Positions 54,720-63,702 of a stretch of DNA of 64,000 nt are shown one piece after another; the stretch's first letter is position 1; every line of letters begins with the position of its first letter. The stretch covers positions 62,001 through 126,000 of the forward strand of contig NZ_JALHLP010000002.1 of NCBI RefSeq assembly GCF_022844465.1, given 5' to 3'. The position numbers and the translations under genes were made by a program. Source of the DNA: Bradyrhizobium sp. Its GTDB lineage: Bacteria; Pseudomonadota; Alphaproteobacteria; Rhizobiales; Xanthobacteraceae. The notes beneath the pieces are model-generated. The model ran no database searches, had not been told where the DNA came from, and saw only the letters and a program-made list of their open reading frames with translations.

Positions 54720-55580
54720 TCACCTGCGCTGGCGCACCGAACCTTCCTGCGCCACTGAGGCCACCAGCGTGCCGTCGGGCTTGAAGATCAGGCCGCGGGT
54801 CAGGCCGCGGCCGCCCTGGGCGCTCGGCGAGTCCTGCGCGTAGAGCAGCCATTCGTCGGCGCGGAACGGCCGGTGAAACCACATCGCATGGTCGAGGCTG
54901 GCCGGCATCATCCGCTTGTCGAACAGCGTTCGGCCGTAGCGCGCCATGATGGCGTCGAGCAGCGAAAAATCCGAAGCGTAGGCCAGCGCGCACATATGCA
55001 GCGCCGGATCGTCGGGCAGTTTCGCGGCGGTGCGGATCCAGACATTGATGCGGCCGTCGTCGATCTTCTGGCCGAAATAGCGGCCGAGTTCCACCGGCCG
55101 CAGTTCGATCGGCCGGTCGGACTCGTAGTAACGGCGGATGAATTCCGGCATCTCCTTGAACATCGGCTGCTTGGCGACTTCCTCGGCCGTAAGCTTCTCC
55201 GGTGGCGGCACGTCAGGCATCTTGTCCTGATGGTCGAATGCCCCCTCCTCCTCGGCGTGGAACGACACCATGATGGAGAAGATCGCCTGGCCGTGCTGGA
55301 TCGCGGTGACGCGTCGGGTCGAATAACTGCGGCCGTCGCGCAACCGCTCGACCTCGTAGATGATCGGAATCTGGGGATCGCCGGGCAGGATGAAGTAGCA
55401 ATGCAGCGAGTGCGGCAGCCGGCCCTCGACGGTGCGGCACGCCGCCACCATGGCCTGTCCGATCACCTGCCCGCCGAACACCCGCTGCCAGCTCGTCTTC
55501 GGGCTGTTGCCCCGGAACATGTTCACCTCGATCGGCTCCAGATCGAGGATCGAGATCAGGTCAATCAGGCCTTTGGACAT
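54720..55580 (-). CDS. tesB: Acyl-CoA thioesterase II (TesB)
   Basis: 286 residues from ATG 55580; the frame continues upstream into a repeat and is not used. The double hot-dog fold shows NSPKTSWQRVFGGQVIGQAMVAA, SLHCYFILPGDPQIPIIYEV and DHAMWFHRPFRADEWLLY with the active-site Asp of the second hot-dog. It hydrolyses medium- and long-chain acyl-CoAs. tesB next to glnK-amtB recalls the E. coli arrangement. Confidence 0.94.
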   Translation of the reverse strand: MSKGLIDLISILDLEPIEVNMFRGNSPKTSWQRVFGGQVIGQAMVAACRTVEGRLPHSLHCYFILPGDPQIPIIYEVERLRDGRSYSTRRVTAIQHGQAIFSIMVSFHAEEEGAFDHQDKMPDVPPPEKLTAEEVAKQPMFKEMPEFIRRYYESDRPIELRPVELGRYFGQKIDDGRINVWIRTAAKLPDDPALHMCALAYASDFSLLDAIMARYGRTLFDKRMMPASLDHAMWFHRPFRADEWLLYAQDSPSAQGGRGLTRGLIFKPDGTLVASVAQEGSVRQRR

Positions 55581-55598
55581 GTGGGTGCGGCTCTCCTG

Positions 55599-55699
55599 GT
55601 CATTCCGGGGCGATGCGGAGCATCGAACTATGGTGCGCAATTGCGCACCTGAGAATCTCGAGATTCCGGGTTCGACACTACGTGTCGCCCCGGAATGAC
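55599..55699. repeat. Multi-hairpin palindromic repeat between tesB and the UbiH-type gene (copy B)
   Basis: The ends are perfect 15-base inverted repeats (GTCATTCCGGGGCGA, 55599-55613, and its complement at 55685-55699). Inside are three more palindromes: 55612-55624, the 18-base GGTGCGCAATTGCGCACC (55632-55649) and AATCTCGAGATT (55654-55665). The same ends and the GAGATTCCGGGTTCG core occur at 32926-33036, so both belong to one family. Confidence 0.85.
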
Positions 55700-55795
55700 G
55701 ATCATGACGGTTAAGTACCTTGTTTCTCGCCCCTGTTTCGCCCAGCTAATATCAGGTAGCAAGGGCGTCTGACGCAGTAACCGAGTAAGGATCGC

Positions 55796-57016
55796 ATGCC
55801 GGCACAGCGAAGCATTGTCATCTGCGGCGGCGCGTTTGCGGGGCTGGCGCTGGCCCTGGCATTCCGCCAGGGCCTCGGGCCCGACATCCCCGTGATCGTC
55901 GCCGATCCGGCGCTATCGGTGCGGCCGAGCCGGGATCCGCGCGCCACCGCCATCGTGGCCGCCTGCCGGCGGCTGTTCGAGGCGCTGGGCGTGTGGGATC
56001 AGGTGTCCGCCGATTCGCAGCCGATCACCGACATGGTCGTCACCGATTCCAGCCTGGAAGACGCCATCCGTCCGGTGTTCCTGACCTTTGCGGGCGACGT
56101 CGAGCCCGGCGAACCTTTCGCCCACATGGTGGAAAACCGCCGCCTGATCGACGCGCTGGTCGCGCGCGCCGAAGCCGACGGGATCGATCTTCGCGCCATC
56201 GCGGTCTCGACCTATGATTCGCGCGCCGAGGGCGTCACCGTCACCCTCGCCGACGGCGCTGTCATCGACGCAAGCCTGTTGGTGGCGGCCGACGGCGCGC
56301 GCTCGAAACTGCGCGAGCAGGCCGGGATCGCCACCCATGGCTGGGAGTACGATCAATCCGGCATCGTCGTCACCGTCGGTCATGAGCGCGACCATCACGG
56401 CCGCGCCGAGGAACATTTCCTGCCGGCGGGCCCGTTCGCGATCCTGCCGCTGACCGGCAGGCGCTCGTCGCTGGTGTGGACGGAGAGCCGCACGGAGGCC
56501 GCGCGCCTCACCGCGCTCGGCGACGATGAATTCCACGGCGAACTGGAACGGCGTTTCGGCCTGCGCCTCGGCGAGGTCAAGGCGCTGGACACGCCGCGGG
56601 CGTTTCCGCTCGGCTATTTCGTTGCGCGCTCCTTCATCGCCGAACGGCTGGCGCTGGTCGGCGACGCTGCGCATGTGATTCATCCGATCGCAGGCCAAGG
56701 CCTCAACATGGGCCTGAAGGACGTCGCGGCGCTGGCCGAGGTCGTGGTCGATGCGGCGCGGCTTGGCATCGATATCGGGCAGGCCGACGTGCTCGACCGC
56801 TACCAGCGCTGGCGGCGCTTCGACACCATGGCGATGGGACTTGCCACCAATTCGCTGAACCTTCTTTTCTCGAACCAATCGCGGCTGCTGCGCACCGTGC
56901 GCGATATCGGCCTCGGCCTGGTCGATCGCGCGCCGCCGCTGAAAAGCCTGTTCATCCGCCAGGCCGCCGGCCTGTCGGGCGAGGTGCCGCGGCTGTTGAA
57001 GGGCGAGGCGTTATAG
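55796..57016 (+). CDS. UbiH/UbiF/VisC-family FAD-dependent hydroxylase
   Basis: 406 residues. The FAD fold begins IVICGGAFAGLALALAF, the NADPH/FAD region contains LLVAADGARSKLREQAGI, and the third motif is LALVGDAAHVIHPIAGQGLNMGLKD. The family hydroxylates the ubiquinone ring; which position this member handles cannot be read from sequence. It is divergent from tesB and convergent with the Trm112-like gene, with a large palindrome after its stop. Confidence 0.88.
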   Translation: MPAQRSIVICGGAFAGLALALAFRQGLGPDIPVIVADPALSVRPSRDPRATAIVAACRRLFEALGVWDQVSADSQPITDMVVTDSSLEDAIRPVFLTFAGDVEPGEPFAHMVENRRLIDALVARAEADGIDLRAIAVSTYDSRAEGVTVTLADGAVIDASLLVAADGARSKLREQAGIATHGWEYDQSGIVVTVGHERDHHGRAEEHFLPAGPFAILPLTGRRSSLVWTESRTEAARLTALGDDEFHGELERRFGLRLGEVKALDTPRAFPLGYFVARSFIAERLALVGDAAHVIHPIAGQGLNMGLKDVAALAEVVVDAARLGIDIGQADVLDRYQRWRRFDTMAMGLATNSLNLLFSNQSRLLRTVRDIGLGLVDRAPPLKSLFIRQAAGLSGEVPRLLKGEAL

Positions 57017-57028
57017 GGGCGAGTAGGG

Positions 57029-57116
57029 CCGTAGGATGGGTAGAGCGCAGCGAAACCCATCAACGGTCGTCGACGGCGTGAATGATGGGTTTCGCTGCGC
57101 TCTACCCATCCTACGG
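57029..57116. repeat. Perfect 33-base inverted repeat between convergent genes
   Basis: The arms 57029-57061 and 57084-57116 are perfectly complementary over 33 bases (starting CCGTAGGATGGGTAGAGCGC), with a 22-base spacer. The element fits between the stops of the UbiH-type gene (57016) and the Trm112-like gene (57125). As RNA it would form one very stable hairpin from either strand, so it could end both transcripts. I recall similar GGATGGGTAGAGCGC elements in Bradyrhizobium. Confidence 0.85.
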
Positions 57117-57124
57117 AGATGACA

Positions 57125-57322
57125 TCACTCGATCTTCCTTGCCTCTTCCGGCAGCATGATCGGGATGCCGTCACGGATCGGATAGGCGAGTTTCGCCGAG
57201 CGCGAGATCAGCTCCTGCCGTGCGGAGTCGAATTCGAGCGGCCCCTTGGTCACCGGACAGACCAGGATCTCCAGCAGCTTGGGATCGACGGTGCCTTCGA
57301 GGCGTTCAGGCGAGGCGTTCAT
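57125..57322 (-). CDS. Trm112-like small zinc-ribbon-fold protein (YcaR family)
   Basis: 65 residues from ATG 57322, with GGAGA 6 bases upstream; the frame is open 12 codons further. The family core is [21 protein letters not shown] ... [18 protein letters not shown], split here to [18 protein letters not shown] and [15 protein letters not shown]. Trm112 proteins activate methyltransferases in eukaryotes and archaea; bacterial partners are little known. Only one cysteine of the usual zinc set remains, as in many bacterial members. It is 156 bases downstream of the Lon-N protein gene. Confidence 0.85.
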   Translation of the reverse strand: MNASPERLEGTVDPKLLEILVCPVTKGPLEFDSARQELISRSAKLAYPIRDGIPIMLPEEARKIE

Positions 57323-57478
57323 GAAAGTCTCCGGCTGGACGGCAGTCTTTGCGCGCATTCAGCGAAATGCAGCCCAGTCACGTAGCACACGGAAACGGCG
57401 CCTGTAACCGGCAGATGGGGCCGAATCGCGCGGTCACTCGCGCCAGCGCGGGGGCGCTTCCGGCAACGGAATCGGAAG

Positions 57479-58153
57479 TCACTGCAATCCGGTATCGCCG
57501 CTGGTGCGCTTCCGGGCGAGGTCCATCTGGGTCACCGCGATCAGGATTTCCGCGCGGGTCTTCAGGTCGGGGGCCTCCAGCATCGCTTGCTTCTCCGCCG
57601 GCCCGTAGGGCGACATCATCGCCAGCGCATTGACCAGCGCTTCGTTCGGCGCAGTTTCGACACCTTCCCAATCCACTTTCAGATTGTTGGCCTTGAGAAA
57701 GTCGGTCAGCACCTCCAGCAAGGCGGCGCGATCGACGTCCTCTTCGCCCTTGCGCGCGACAAAATCGTCGACATAGGGGAAGAAATCCACCTTGCACTGG
57801 CGGTACGCGGTCAAGGCCCTGACTTCCTCGATCACCCTGAAGCGGGCAATGCCGGTCAGTTCGAGGATGTAGCGGCCGTCGCCGGATTCGGCGAACTGGG
57901 TGATGCGGCCGACGCAGCCGACGCGGAACAGCGCCGGCCTCGCCTCATCTTTGCTCTGCGAACGATCCGGCTGGATCATCCCGATCAGCCGGTGACCGTC
58001 GCGCAGCGCGTCGTCCACCATCGCCAGATAGCGCGGCTCGAAGATATTGAGCGGCATCTGGCCGCGCGGCAAGAGCAGCGCGCCGGGCAGCGGAAACACC
58101 GGAATGATTTCGGGAAGCTCGCCGGGTCCGCGGTATTCGGCATTGATCGGCAT
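57479..58153 (-). CDS. LON peptidase N-terminal (substrate-binding) domain protein
   Basis: 224 residues from ATG 58153. It is a stand-alone Lon N-domain: IIPVFPLPGALLLPRGQMPL, NIFEPRYLAMVDDAL, FRVGCVGRITQF and ILELTGIARFRV, followed by helices. There is no AAA+ or serine-lysine protease part, so it cannot degrade proteins alone and may present substrates or act on its own. It follows the YbbN-type thioredoxin by 23 bases, a pairing conserved in Rhizobiales. Confidence 0.9.
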   Translation of the reverse strand: MPINAEYRGPGELPEIIPVFPLPGALLLPRGQMPLNIFEPRYLAMVDDALRDGHRLIGMIQPDRSQSKDEARPALFRVGCVGRITQFAESGDGRYILELTGIARFRVIEEVRALTAYRQCKVDFFPYVDDFVARKGEEDVDRAALLEVLTDFLKANNLKVDWEGVETAPNEALVNALAMMSPYGPAEKQAMLEAPDLKTRAEILIAVTQMDLARKRTSGDTGLQ

Positions 58154-58176
58154 CTGCGGCCCCGATTGCAGTGAGC

Positions 58177-59100
58177 CTACGAGAAAAGGATGGTTGACAG
58201 CCGCCTGCGCCCGTCGACGGTGGCCTCGTCGGCGCCGCCCCACGCCTCGAAGAACTGCACCAGCTGCTTGCGCGCGCCGTCGTCGTTCCACTTGCGATCG
58301 CGCCTGACGATTTCGAGCAGATGATTGGTCGCATCGGCGCGCTTGCCCTGGGCGTTCAGCGCGGTGGCGAGGTCGAACCGCGCCTGATGGTCCAGCGGGT
58401 TTGCGGCGACCTTCTGCTCAAGCTCGGTCACCGGCCCGACCGCCTCGGCCTGCTCGGCGAGGTCGATCGAGGCCTGCACCGCCTTGACCGCGGCGTCGTT
58501 GCGCTTGGATTCCGGGACCATCGCCAGCGTCTGTCTGGCCTGCTCGAGCGCGCCTGTTGTCACGTAGCATTTCGCCAGCCCGGCAAGCGCCGGGATATGG
58601 GTGGCGTCGTGGCCGAGCACTTCCGCGTAGATCTGGGCGGCGCCGGCGGCATCGCCTTCCGCCAGCACGGCCTCGGCCTCCTGCAGGATCTCCGCGATGT
58701 TGGGCTCGCCCGGCGCGGCCACGCCCTTGGTGAGCTTGTCGATGAAGGCGTTGACCTGGCTTTCCGGCACCGCGCCCATGAACCCGTCGGCGGGCTGGCC
58801 GCCCACGAACGCGATCACGGCCGGGATCGATTGGATTCCCATCTGGCCGGGAATGGCGGGATGCTCGTCAATGTTCATCTTGACCAGCTTGACCTTGCCC
58901 TTGGCGGCGCGAACGGCCTTTTCCAGCACCGGCGTCAGCTGGCGGCAGGGCCCGCACCACGGCGCCCAGAAGTCGATCAGCACCGGCTGGCGCTTCGATT
59001 CCTCGATCACGTCCTTGACGAAGGACTGGGTGGTGGTCTCCTTGATCAGATCGGGGGCTGCCTGCGGCGCCGGTCCGCCGCCCTGCTCTACTATCGTCAC
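58177..59100 (-). CDS. Thioredoxin-TPR co-chaperone (YbbN/CnoX type)
   Basis: 307 residues from GTG 59100, with GAGG upstream. The thioredoxin domain (about 20-125) has an intact WCGPC active site at residues 48-52 (E. coli CnoX lacks the second cysteine), so redox activity is possible. The rest is a TPR-like helical domain (AEILQEAEAVLAEGDAAGAA ... ARFDLATALNAQGKRADA). CnoX-type proteins hold oxidised clients for GroEL/DnaK. The next gene, the Lon N-domain protein, probably shares its transcript. Confidence 0.92.
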   Translation of the reverse strand: MTIVEQGGGPAPQAAPDLIKETTTQSFVKDVIEESKRQPVLIDFWAPWCGPCRQLTPVLEKAVRAAKGKVKLVKMNIDEHPAIPGQMGIQSIPAVIAFVGGQPADGFMGAVPESQVNAFIDKLTKGVAAPGEPNIAEILQEAEAVLAEGDAAGAAQIYAEVLGHDATHIPALAGLAKCYVTTGALEQARQTLAMVPESKRNDAAVKAVQASIDLAEQAEAVGPVTELEQKVAANPLDHQARFDLATALNAQGKRADATNHLLEIVRRDRKWNDDGARKQLVQFFEAWGGADEATVDGRRRLSTILFS

Positions 59101-59517
59101 GGTATCCTCGCCTGATATTTCGAGAAATGCACTGGGTACGGGACGTTTCTAGCACGATCCATCGCGAAATCCTTGTTCGCTAGATGGCGGCTGGGCCGCA
59201 AAATTCAATCCACCCCGCCGGATCCGTTGACCGCCTGAAACCGCCGCGGCCGACCGGGCGCGCCTCGGGACCGCACGGCGGATCGCCGGGCCGAATCGCT
59301 CGGTCGCGTGGCGTCAAAGGCTCCCGGTTCCCGCCAGGGCCGGTCAGGGAAGGGAGTCAAACCGCGTTTGGGCATTGTTTCGGACTGATTCGCGCCGGTT
59401 TGCTGGATAAAACCGATCATCAGGAAGACCGCGAACCCCCGTGCGGGCTGTTGCATTCACGGTCTGCATTTGGCATAGCTCTGCCGTTGACGGCAGATGA
59501 TCGCCGCCATCTCGGAT
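59101..59517. other. 417-base spacer before tRNA-Gly
   Basis: No coding region is supported; open frames here are short and overlap on both strands. It contains the trxA-type promoter and, presumably, the tRNA promoter. TTGCATTCACGGTCTGCATTTG shows TTGCAT- and GCATTT-like elements but no firm -35/-10 pair. In relatives an addAB helicase-nuclease locus often sits beside this thioredoxin; it is not here. Confidence 0.45.
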
Positions 59518-59592
<75 letters not shown>

Positions 59593-59629
59593 GATTTTCT
59601 CAATCGGCAAAGCACCGGATCAAGCGATA

Positions 59630-59649
59630 GGCCGCCTTCCCTGGCGGCC
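59630..59649 (+). terminator. Stem-loop after tRNA-Gly
   Basis: GGCCGCC (59630-59636) pairs with GGCGGCC (59643-59649) around TTCCCT, and ATAG/CTAT flanks may extend it. It lies 37 bases after the tRNA. It lacks a long T-run, so it could be a processing or termination structure. Confidence 0.4.
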
Positions 59650-59762
59650 TTCGGCTATTCATCGCCCGGTGGTGATCCATCTCTCTTTTCGTTCGCTGGG
59701 ATCGTGCCATGATCCGGAAACAGCGACCGTAGAGTCGTTCGATCACTCGGCAGGGCGAATTC

Positions 59763-62093
59763 ATGGGCCGAAAAATCATTCTGCTGTCCGACGGCACCGG
59801 CAATTCCGCGGCCAAGGTCTGGCGCACCAATGTCTGGCGGACCTTCGAGGCGCTGGACCTTTCGAACAATGACCATGTCGCGTTCTACGACGACGGCGTC
59901 GGCACCTCGTCGTTCAAGCCGATGGCGATTCTCGGCGGCGCGTTTGGGCTTGGCCTGCGACGCAACGTCATCGCGCTCTACAAATTCGCCTGCCGCAACT
60001 ACCGCGACGACGACGACGAGCTGTTCGGCTTCGGATTTAGCCGCGGCGCGTTCACGATCCGGATCGTGATGGGGCTGATCGACAGCCAGGGCCTGCTCAA
60101 GGCCGACAATGAAGCCGAACTCCACAGCCTGGCGAGCGCGGCCTACCGCGCCTACCGCAGGGACCGCTACCGGAACCTCAAATTCGAGGCGCCCTACCAG
60201 TGGCTCCGCAACAAGTTCGGCCCGGACTATCCTCCAAGAGAAGTTCGCCGCAACGCCAGGATCAGGTTCGTCGGCGTTTGGGACACGGTTGCCGCCTACG
60301 GCATGCCGGTCGACGAAATGACCCGCGGCATTCACAAATATCTCTGGCCGATCGAGCTGCCGAACAACCGCCTGTCCGCCAGCGTCATGCGGGCGTGCCA
60401 GGCGCTGGCGCTCGACGAGGAGCGCACCACCTTCCATCCCCATCTCTGGGATGAGAGCGCCGGCGCCAACGGCAACGCCGCCGCGCCCGATGCCGAAGGA
60501 CGGCGCTTCATCTGGGATGAGCGCATCAGCCAGGTCTGGTTCGCCGGCGTCCACGCCAATGTCGGCGGCGGCTATCCCGACGACGCGCTGGCCCATATCC
60601 CGTTTGTCTGGATGATCACCGAGGCCAGGCGATGCGGCCTCAGATTCAAGTCGGATCATGCCGGCGCGCCGCCCGATCCCGATCGCATGATTGCCGATCC
60701 CGACACCTTCAAGAACGCCATTTCGAAGCGGGACAAGGACGGACGGCTTTACGATCCGCGCAAAGGCCTCGGCGGCTATTACCGCTACGGGCCGCGCAAG
60801 CTCGTCCCGTTTCTCTATCCGGAGATCAAGAAGGAGGAGGAAGACGAAGTCGGCGTCGGAACCGCCAAAATCCACGAAAGCGTCTTCCGGCGCATCGAAA
60901 ACCACGCGCATGCCTATGCGCCGCTCGGCCTGCCGCCCTATTATCGCGTCGTCCGGGACGACGGCGAAATCATTTCGCCCGACAAGTTCGTGATCGCGCC
61001 CGCCACGACGCCGTTCGAAACCAGTGCGGCCGCCGCGCAACGCTCGCGGGCGCAGGAGCATGTCTGGAACGAAGTCTGGAAGCGCCGCATCGTCTATTTC
61101 GCCATCGTCGGCGCGACATTGTGGCTGCTGCTGTTTCCGCTTCTCAGCGGCGCCGAACGCGCCGACGAGTTCACCAGCCCGATCCGCTGGGTGTCCGACC
61201 TCGTTCGTTTCGTCGGCGCGTTCCTTCCAGACTTTGCATCGACATGGATCAACGGCTATGCGCGGGCGCCGGGCTGGTTCCTGTTCCTGGTTCTTCTCGT
61301 CACGGCCCTGCTCTATCTGTCGTCGCAGATCGCCTCGCGCACCTCGACCCTGATGGCATCGATCTGGCGGAGGACGCCGGCGGCCCCGTCGGGATTTCCG
61401 GACAACTGGATCTATCGGTTACGCGGCAACAAGGCCTACATTGCCTTCCACGAAGGCCTGAAACGCCAGCTCGCCCCGGCCTTCTTCGCCGTCCTGTTCC
61501 TGTATCTGGGCCTGTCGGCGCTCAGCCATGTTGCCTTCAATGTGCTGGATGTGGCCGGACAGACCTGCATCGATCACGTCAAGGATCCATCGGTCCCTGC
61601 CGCTACCAAACTCAAGGTCGGCGACCAGAGAGTCATCCCCTTCGAAATTTCCAGCCTCTGCACGGCAACGGGCATCGAACTGGAAACCGGCGGCGCACGC
61701 TATTACGTCCGGGTCGATCCCCCGGCCGGTGTCGAGGCCGGCAAGTGGAAGTGGGACAACGGCGTCTTCACGATTCCGGTCGGCGGGCCTTCGACCAAGG
61801 AGCCGGTGGCCTGGTATCAGCGGCTCTACCTGACGATGCTGATGCCGCTGCGGCGTGAGCTGTTCCAGGACTGGTTTCGGATCGTGCTGCGTTACGGCCG
61901 GGTCGGCGGCGAGGAGAGCACGTTCCTGCCCGATCCGACCGACCCGCTGATCCAGGACAACATCAAGCCGACGCGTCCCGGCGAACTGTTCATCTTTGTC
62001 AACAACGCGGTGATTGGCGTGCCCGGACTATATGGCTGGCTGCAAGGCTTCAGCCGCGGTGCGGGTCAGCTGACGGTGCGGCGGACGCGATGA
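59763..62093 (+). CDS. DUF2235 / Tle1-like alpha/beta-hydrolase with C-terminal membrane helices
   Basis: 776 residues. The N-terminal DUF2235 domain begins ILLSDGTGNSAAK (Asp10) and carries the nucleophile-elbow GFSRGAF with Ser93, WDTVAAYG near residue 170, and FAGVHANVGGGYPDD near 260-272, where the catalytic Asp/His region lies. The C-terminal half has about three membrane helices (near 440-460, 500-520 and 565-590), then a periplasm- or cytoplasm-facing tail with two cysteines. DUF2235 includes Tle1 phospholipases, but no type VI secretion genes are in this window. Its substrate is unknown. It starts 170 bases after tRNA-Gly. Confidence 0.85.
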   Translation: MGRKIILLSDGTGNSAAKVWRTNVWRTFEALDLSNNDHVAFYDDGVGTSSFKPMAILGGAFGLGLRRNVIALYKFACRNYRDDDDELFGFGFSRGAFTIRIVMGLIDSQGLLKADNEAELHSLASAAYRAYRRDRYRNLKFEAPYQWLRNKFGPDYPPREVRRNARIRFVGVWDTVAAYGMPVDEMTRGIHKYLWPIELPNNRLSASVMRACQALALDEERTTFHPHLWDESAGANGNAAAPDAEGRRFIWDERISQVWFAGVHANVGGGYPDDALAHIPFVWMITEARRCGLRFKSDHAGAPPDPDRMIADPDTFKNAISKRDKDGRLYDPRKGLGGYYRYGPRKLVPFLYPEIKKEEEDEVGVGTAKIHESVFRRIENHAHAYAPLGLPPYYRVVRDDGEIISPDKFVIAPATTPFETSAAAAQRSRAQEHVWNEVWKRRIVYFAIVGATLWLLLFPLLSGAERADEFTSPIRWVSDLVRFVGAFLPDFASTWINGYARAPGWFLFLVLLVTALLYLSSQIASRTSTLMASIWRRTPAAPSGFPDNWIYRLRGNKAYIAFHEGLKRQLAPAFFAVLFLYLGLSALSHVAFNVLDVAGQTCIDHVKDPSVPAATKLKVGDQRVIPFEISSLCTATGIELETGGARYYVRVDPPAGVEAGKWKWDNGVFTIPVGGPSTKEPVAWYQRLYLTMLMPLRRELFQDWFRIVLRYGRVGGEESTFLPDPTDPLIQDNIKPTRPGELFIFVNNAVIGVPGLYGWLQGFSRGAGQLTVRRTR

Positions 62094-62307
62094 CGCGCTG
62101 CGGTGCAGTGCGTTCGTCGCAAAAAAGTCTCAAACAAAAACGGACGAAGAAACGTTTTCGACGCGTTTTGGTCGGTGCCGCGCATCGCACGCTTCTCTCC
62201 CGCGCGGGATGTGTTATCATTTTTAACTCTGCTCCATCTTACCAGTCTCTCGAACATTCAGCACAAGAACAAATGGCAGCCGCCAGGCTGCATAGGGGAG
62301 TGACGCG

Positions 62308-63570
62308 ATGAAATCGGCTTTCAATCGATCCATGCTTGCGCTCGCAGCCATCCTCGTCGTCGCGGGGGCGGGCCAGGCCAACGCGCAGCAGAAGGCGCTG
62401 AAGAAGTACGATTCCGGCACCAAGGAATTCTGGACCAACCCGCCGCCGGACTGGTTCCTCGGCGACGAGACCGAAGCCCAGAAGGGTCAGGCGCCGCCGT
62501 CCGGCCCGCCGACTGGCGCTTCGGAAGCCGAACTGGCGGCGATGATGAAAAAGATCAAGTTGCCGCCGGGGTTCAAGATCGAAGTCTACGCCTCCAGCGT
62601 GCTGGCCGCGCGGCAGATGGCCTGGGGCGACAAGGGAACGATGTTCGTCGGCTCCTTCGGCCTCGGCAACGTCTATGCGATCAAGGACAATGGCGGCAAG
62701 CGGGAGGTCAAGACCATCCTCAAGGGCCTCAACATGCCGACCGGCCTCGCCTTCCGCGACGGCGCGCTCTACGTCATCGCGGTCGACAAGCTGATCAAGT
62801 ACGAGAACGCCGAGGCCAATCTCGACAACCTCGGCACCGGCAAGGTGGTGTATGACGACATGCCGTCCTACGCCGCGCATGGCTGGAAATACATCGCCGT
62901 CGACAAGGAAGGCTGGTTCTATCTGCCGTTCGGGCCGCCCTTCAACATCGGCATACCCCCGACCAGCGTCTCGCAGATCCGTCGCGTCGATCCCAAGACC
63001 GGCAACGCCGAGATCTACGCGCTTGGCGTCCGCAACAGCGTGGGCGGCGACGTCGATCCGCGCACCGGGCGATACTGGTTCACCGAGAACGCCCGCGATT
63101 GGATGAGCGACGACATCCCGAGCGACAAGCTGAACATGATCACCAGGATCGGCGAGCATTTCGGCTATCCCTATTGCCACCAGGGCAACCTGCCGGATCC
63201 AAAATTCGCGATGGGTCACAAATGCTCGGAGTTCACTCCGCCGGTGCTCAATCTCGGCGCACACGTGGCACCGCTCGGCATGAAGTTCTATACCGGCGAT
63301 CAATTCCCGGCCGAGTACAAGAACAACATCTTCATCGCAGAGCACGGCTCCTGGAACCGGCGCAAGTACCAGGGTGCCCGGATCAAGCGGGTCATCGTCG
63401 GCCCCGACGGCAAGAATGCCAAGCAGGAGATCTTCGCCTCCGGCTGGCTTGAAGGGGACACGGGCTATCTCGGCCGTCCGGCCGACATCTTGCTGGGTAA
63501 GGACGGCTCGATGTTCGTGGCCGACGACTGGGCCGGTGCGATCTATCGGATCAGCTACAGCAAGAAGTAG
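62308..63570 (+). CDS. PQQ-dependent sugar (L-sorbosone-type) dehydrogenase
   Basis: 420 residues from ATG 62308, with AGGGGAG upstream. A signal peptide (cut about residue 26 after GQANA) leads to a six-bladed beta-propeller of the soluble glucose/sorbosone dehydrogenase family: RQMAWGDKGTMFVGSFG, MPTGLAFRDGALYVI, YALGVRNSVGGDVDP, FTENARDWMSD, IAEHGSWNRRKYQG and MFVADDWAGAIYRI. It should oxidise aldoses in the periplasm with PQQ. A cytochrome c gene follows, a likely electron acceptor. Confidence 0.85.
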   Translation: MKSAFNRSMLALAAILVVAGAGQANAQQKALKKYDSGTKEFWTNPPPDWFLGDETEAQKGQAPPSGPPTGASEAELAAMMKKIKLPPGFKIEVYASSVLAARQMAWGDKGTMFVGSFGLGNVYAIKDNGGKREVKTILKGLNMPTGLAFRDGALYVIAVDKLIKYENAEANLDNLGTGKVVYDDMPSYAAHGWKYIAVDKEGWFYLPFGPPFNIGIPPTSVSQIRRVDPKTGNAEIYALGVRNSVGGDVDPRTGRYWFTENARDWMSDDIPSDKLNMITRIGEHFGYPYCHQGNLPDPKFAMGHKCSEFTPPVLNLGAHVAPLGMKFYTGDQFPAEYKNNIFIAEHGSWNRRKYQGARIKRVIVGPDGKNAKQEIFASGWLEGDTGYLGRPADILLGKDGSMFVADDWAGAIYRISYSKK

Positions 63571-63640
63571 GCGCGTGGCGGTTCCAAGCGATACCGGTTG
63601 GCGTGAAGAATACGCGGCAACGTGAAAAGGCGACAGTCAG

Positions 63641-63676
63641 GGGCTGCGGGGGCTCGGGAACGGGCGGCCGCAGCCC
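63641..63676 (+). terminator. Stem-loop between the dehydrogenase and cytochrome c genes
   Basis: GGGCTGCGG (63641-63649) pairs with CCGCAGCCC (63668-63676), an 18-base loop, then TTGTTGT. The T-run is interrupted, so it may attenuate rather than fully stop transcription before the cytochrome gene 27 bases on. Confidence 0.5.
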
Positions 63677-63702
63677 TTGTTGTCTGGTGTAGAGGAATTC
63701 GG

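Noticed and set aside
59593..59762. An integration (att) site at the tRNA-Gly 3' end
   Set aside because: I found no second copy of the tRNA 3' end downstream in the window and no integrase, so an island boundary is not supported.
59655..61061. A 468-codon open frame on the minus strand under the DUF2235 gene
   Set aside because: It mirrors the plus-strand gene, has Arg/Ala/Asp/Gly-heavy composition and no family motif; high GC content produces such long antisense frames throughout the window (others under gshB, comM, rsmI and hslU).
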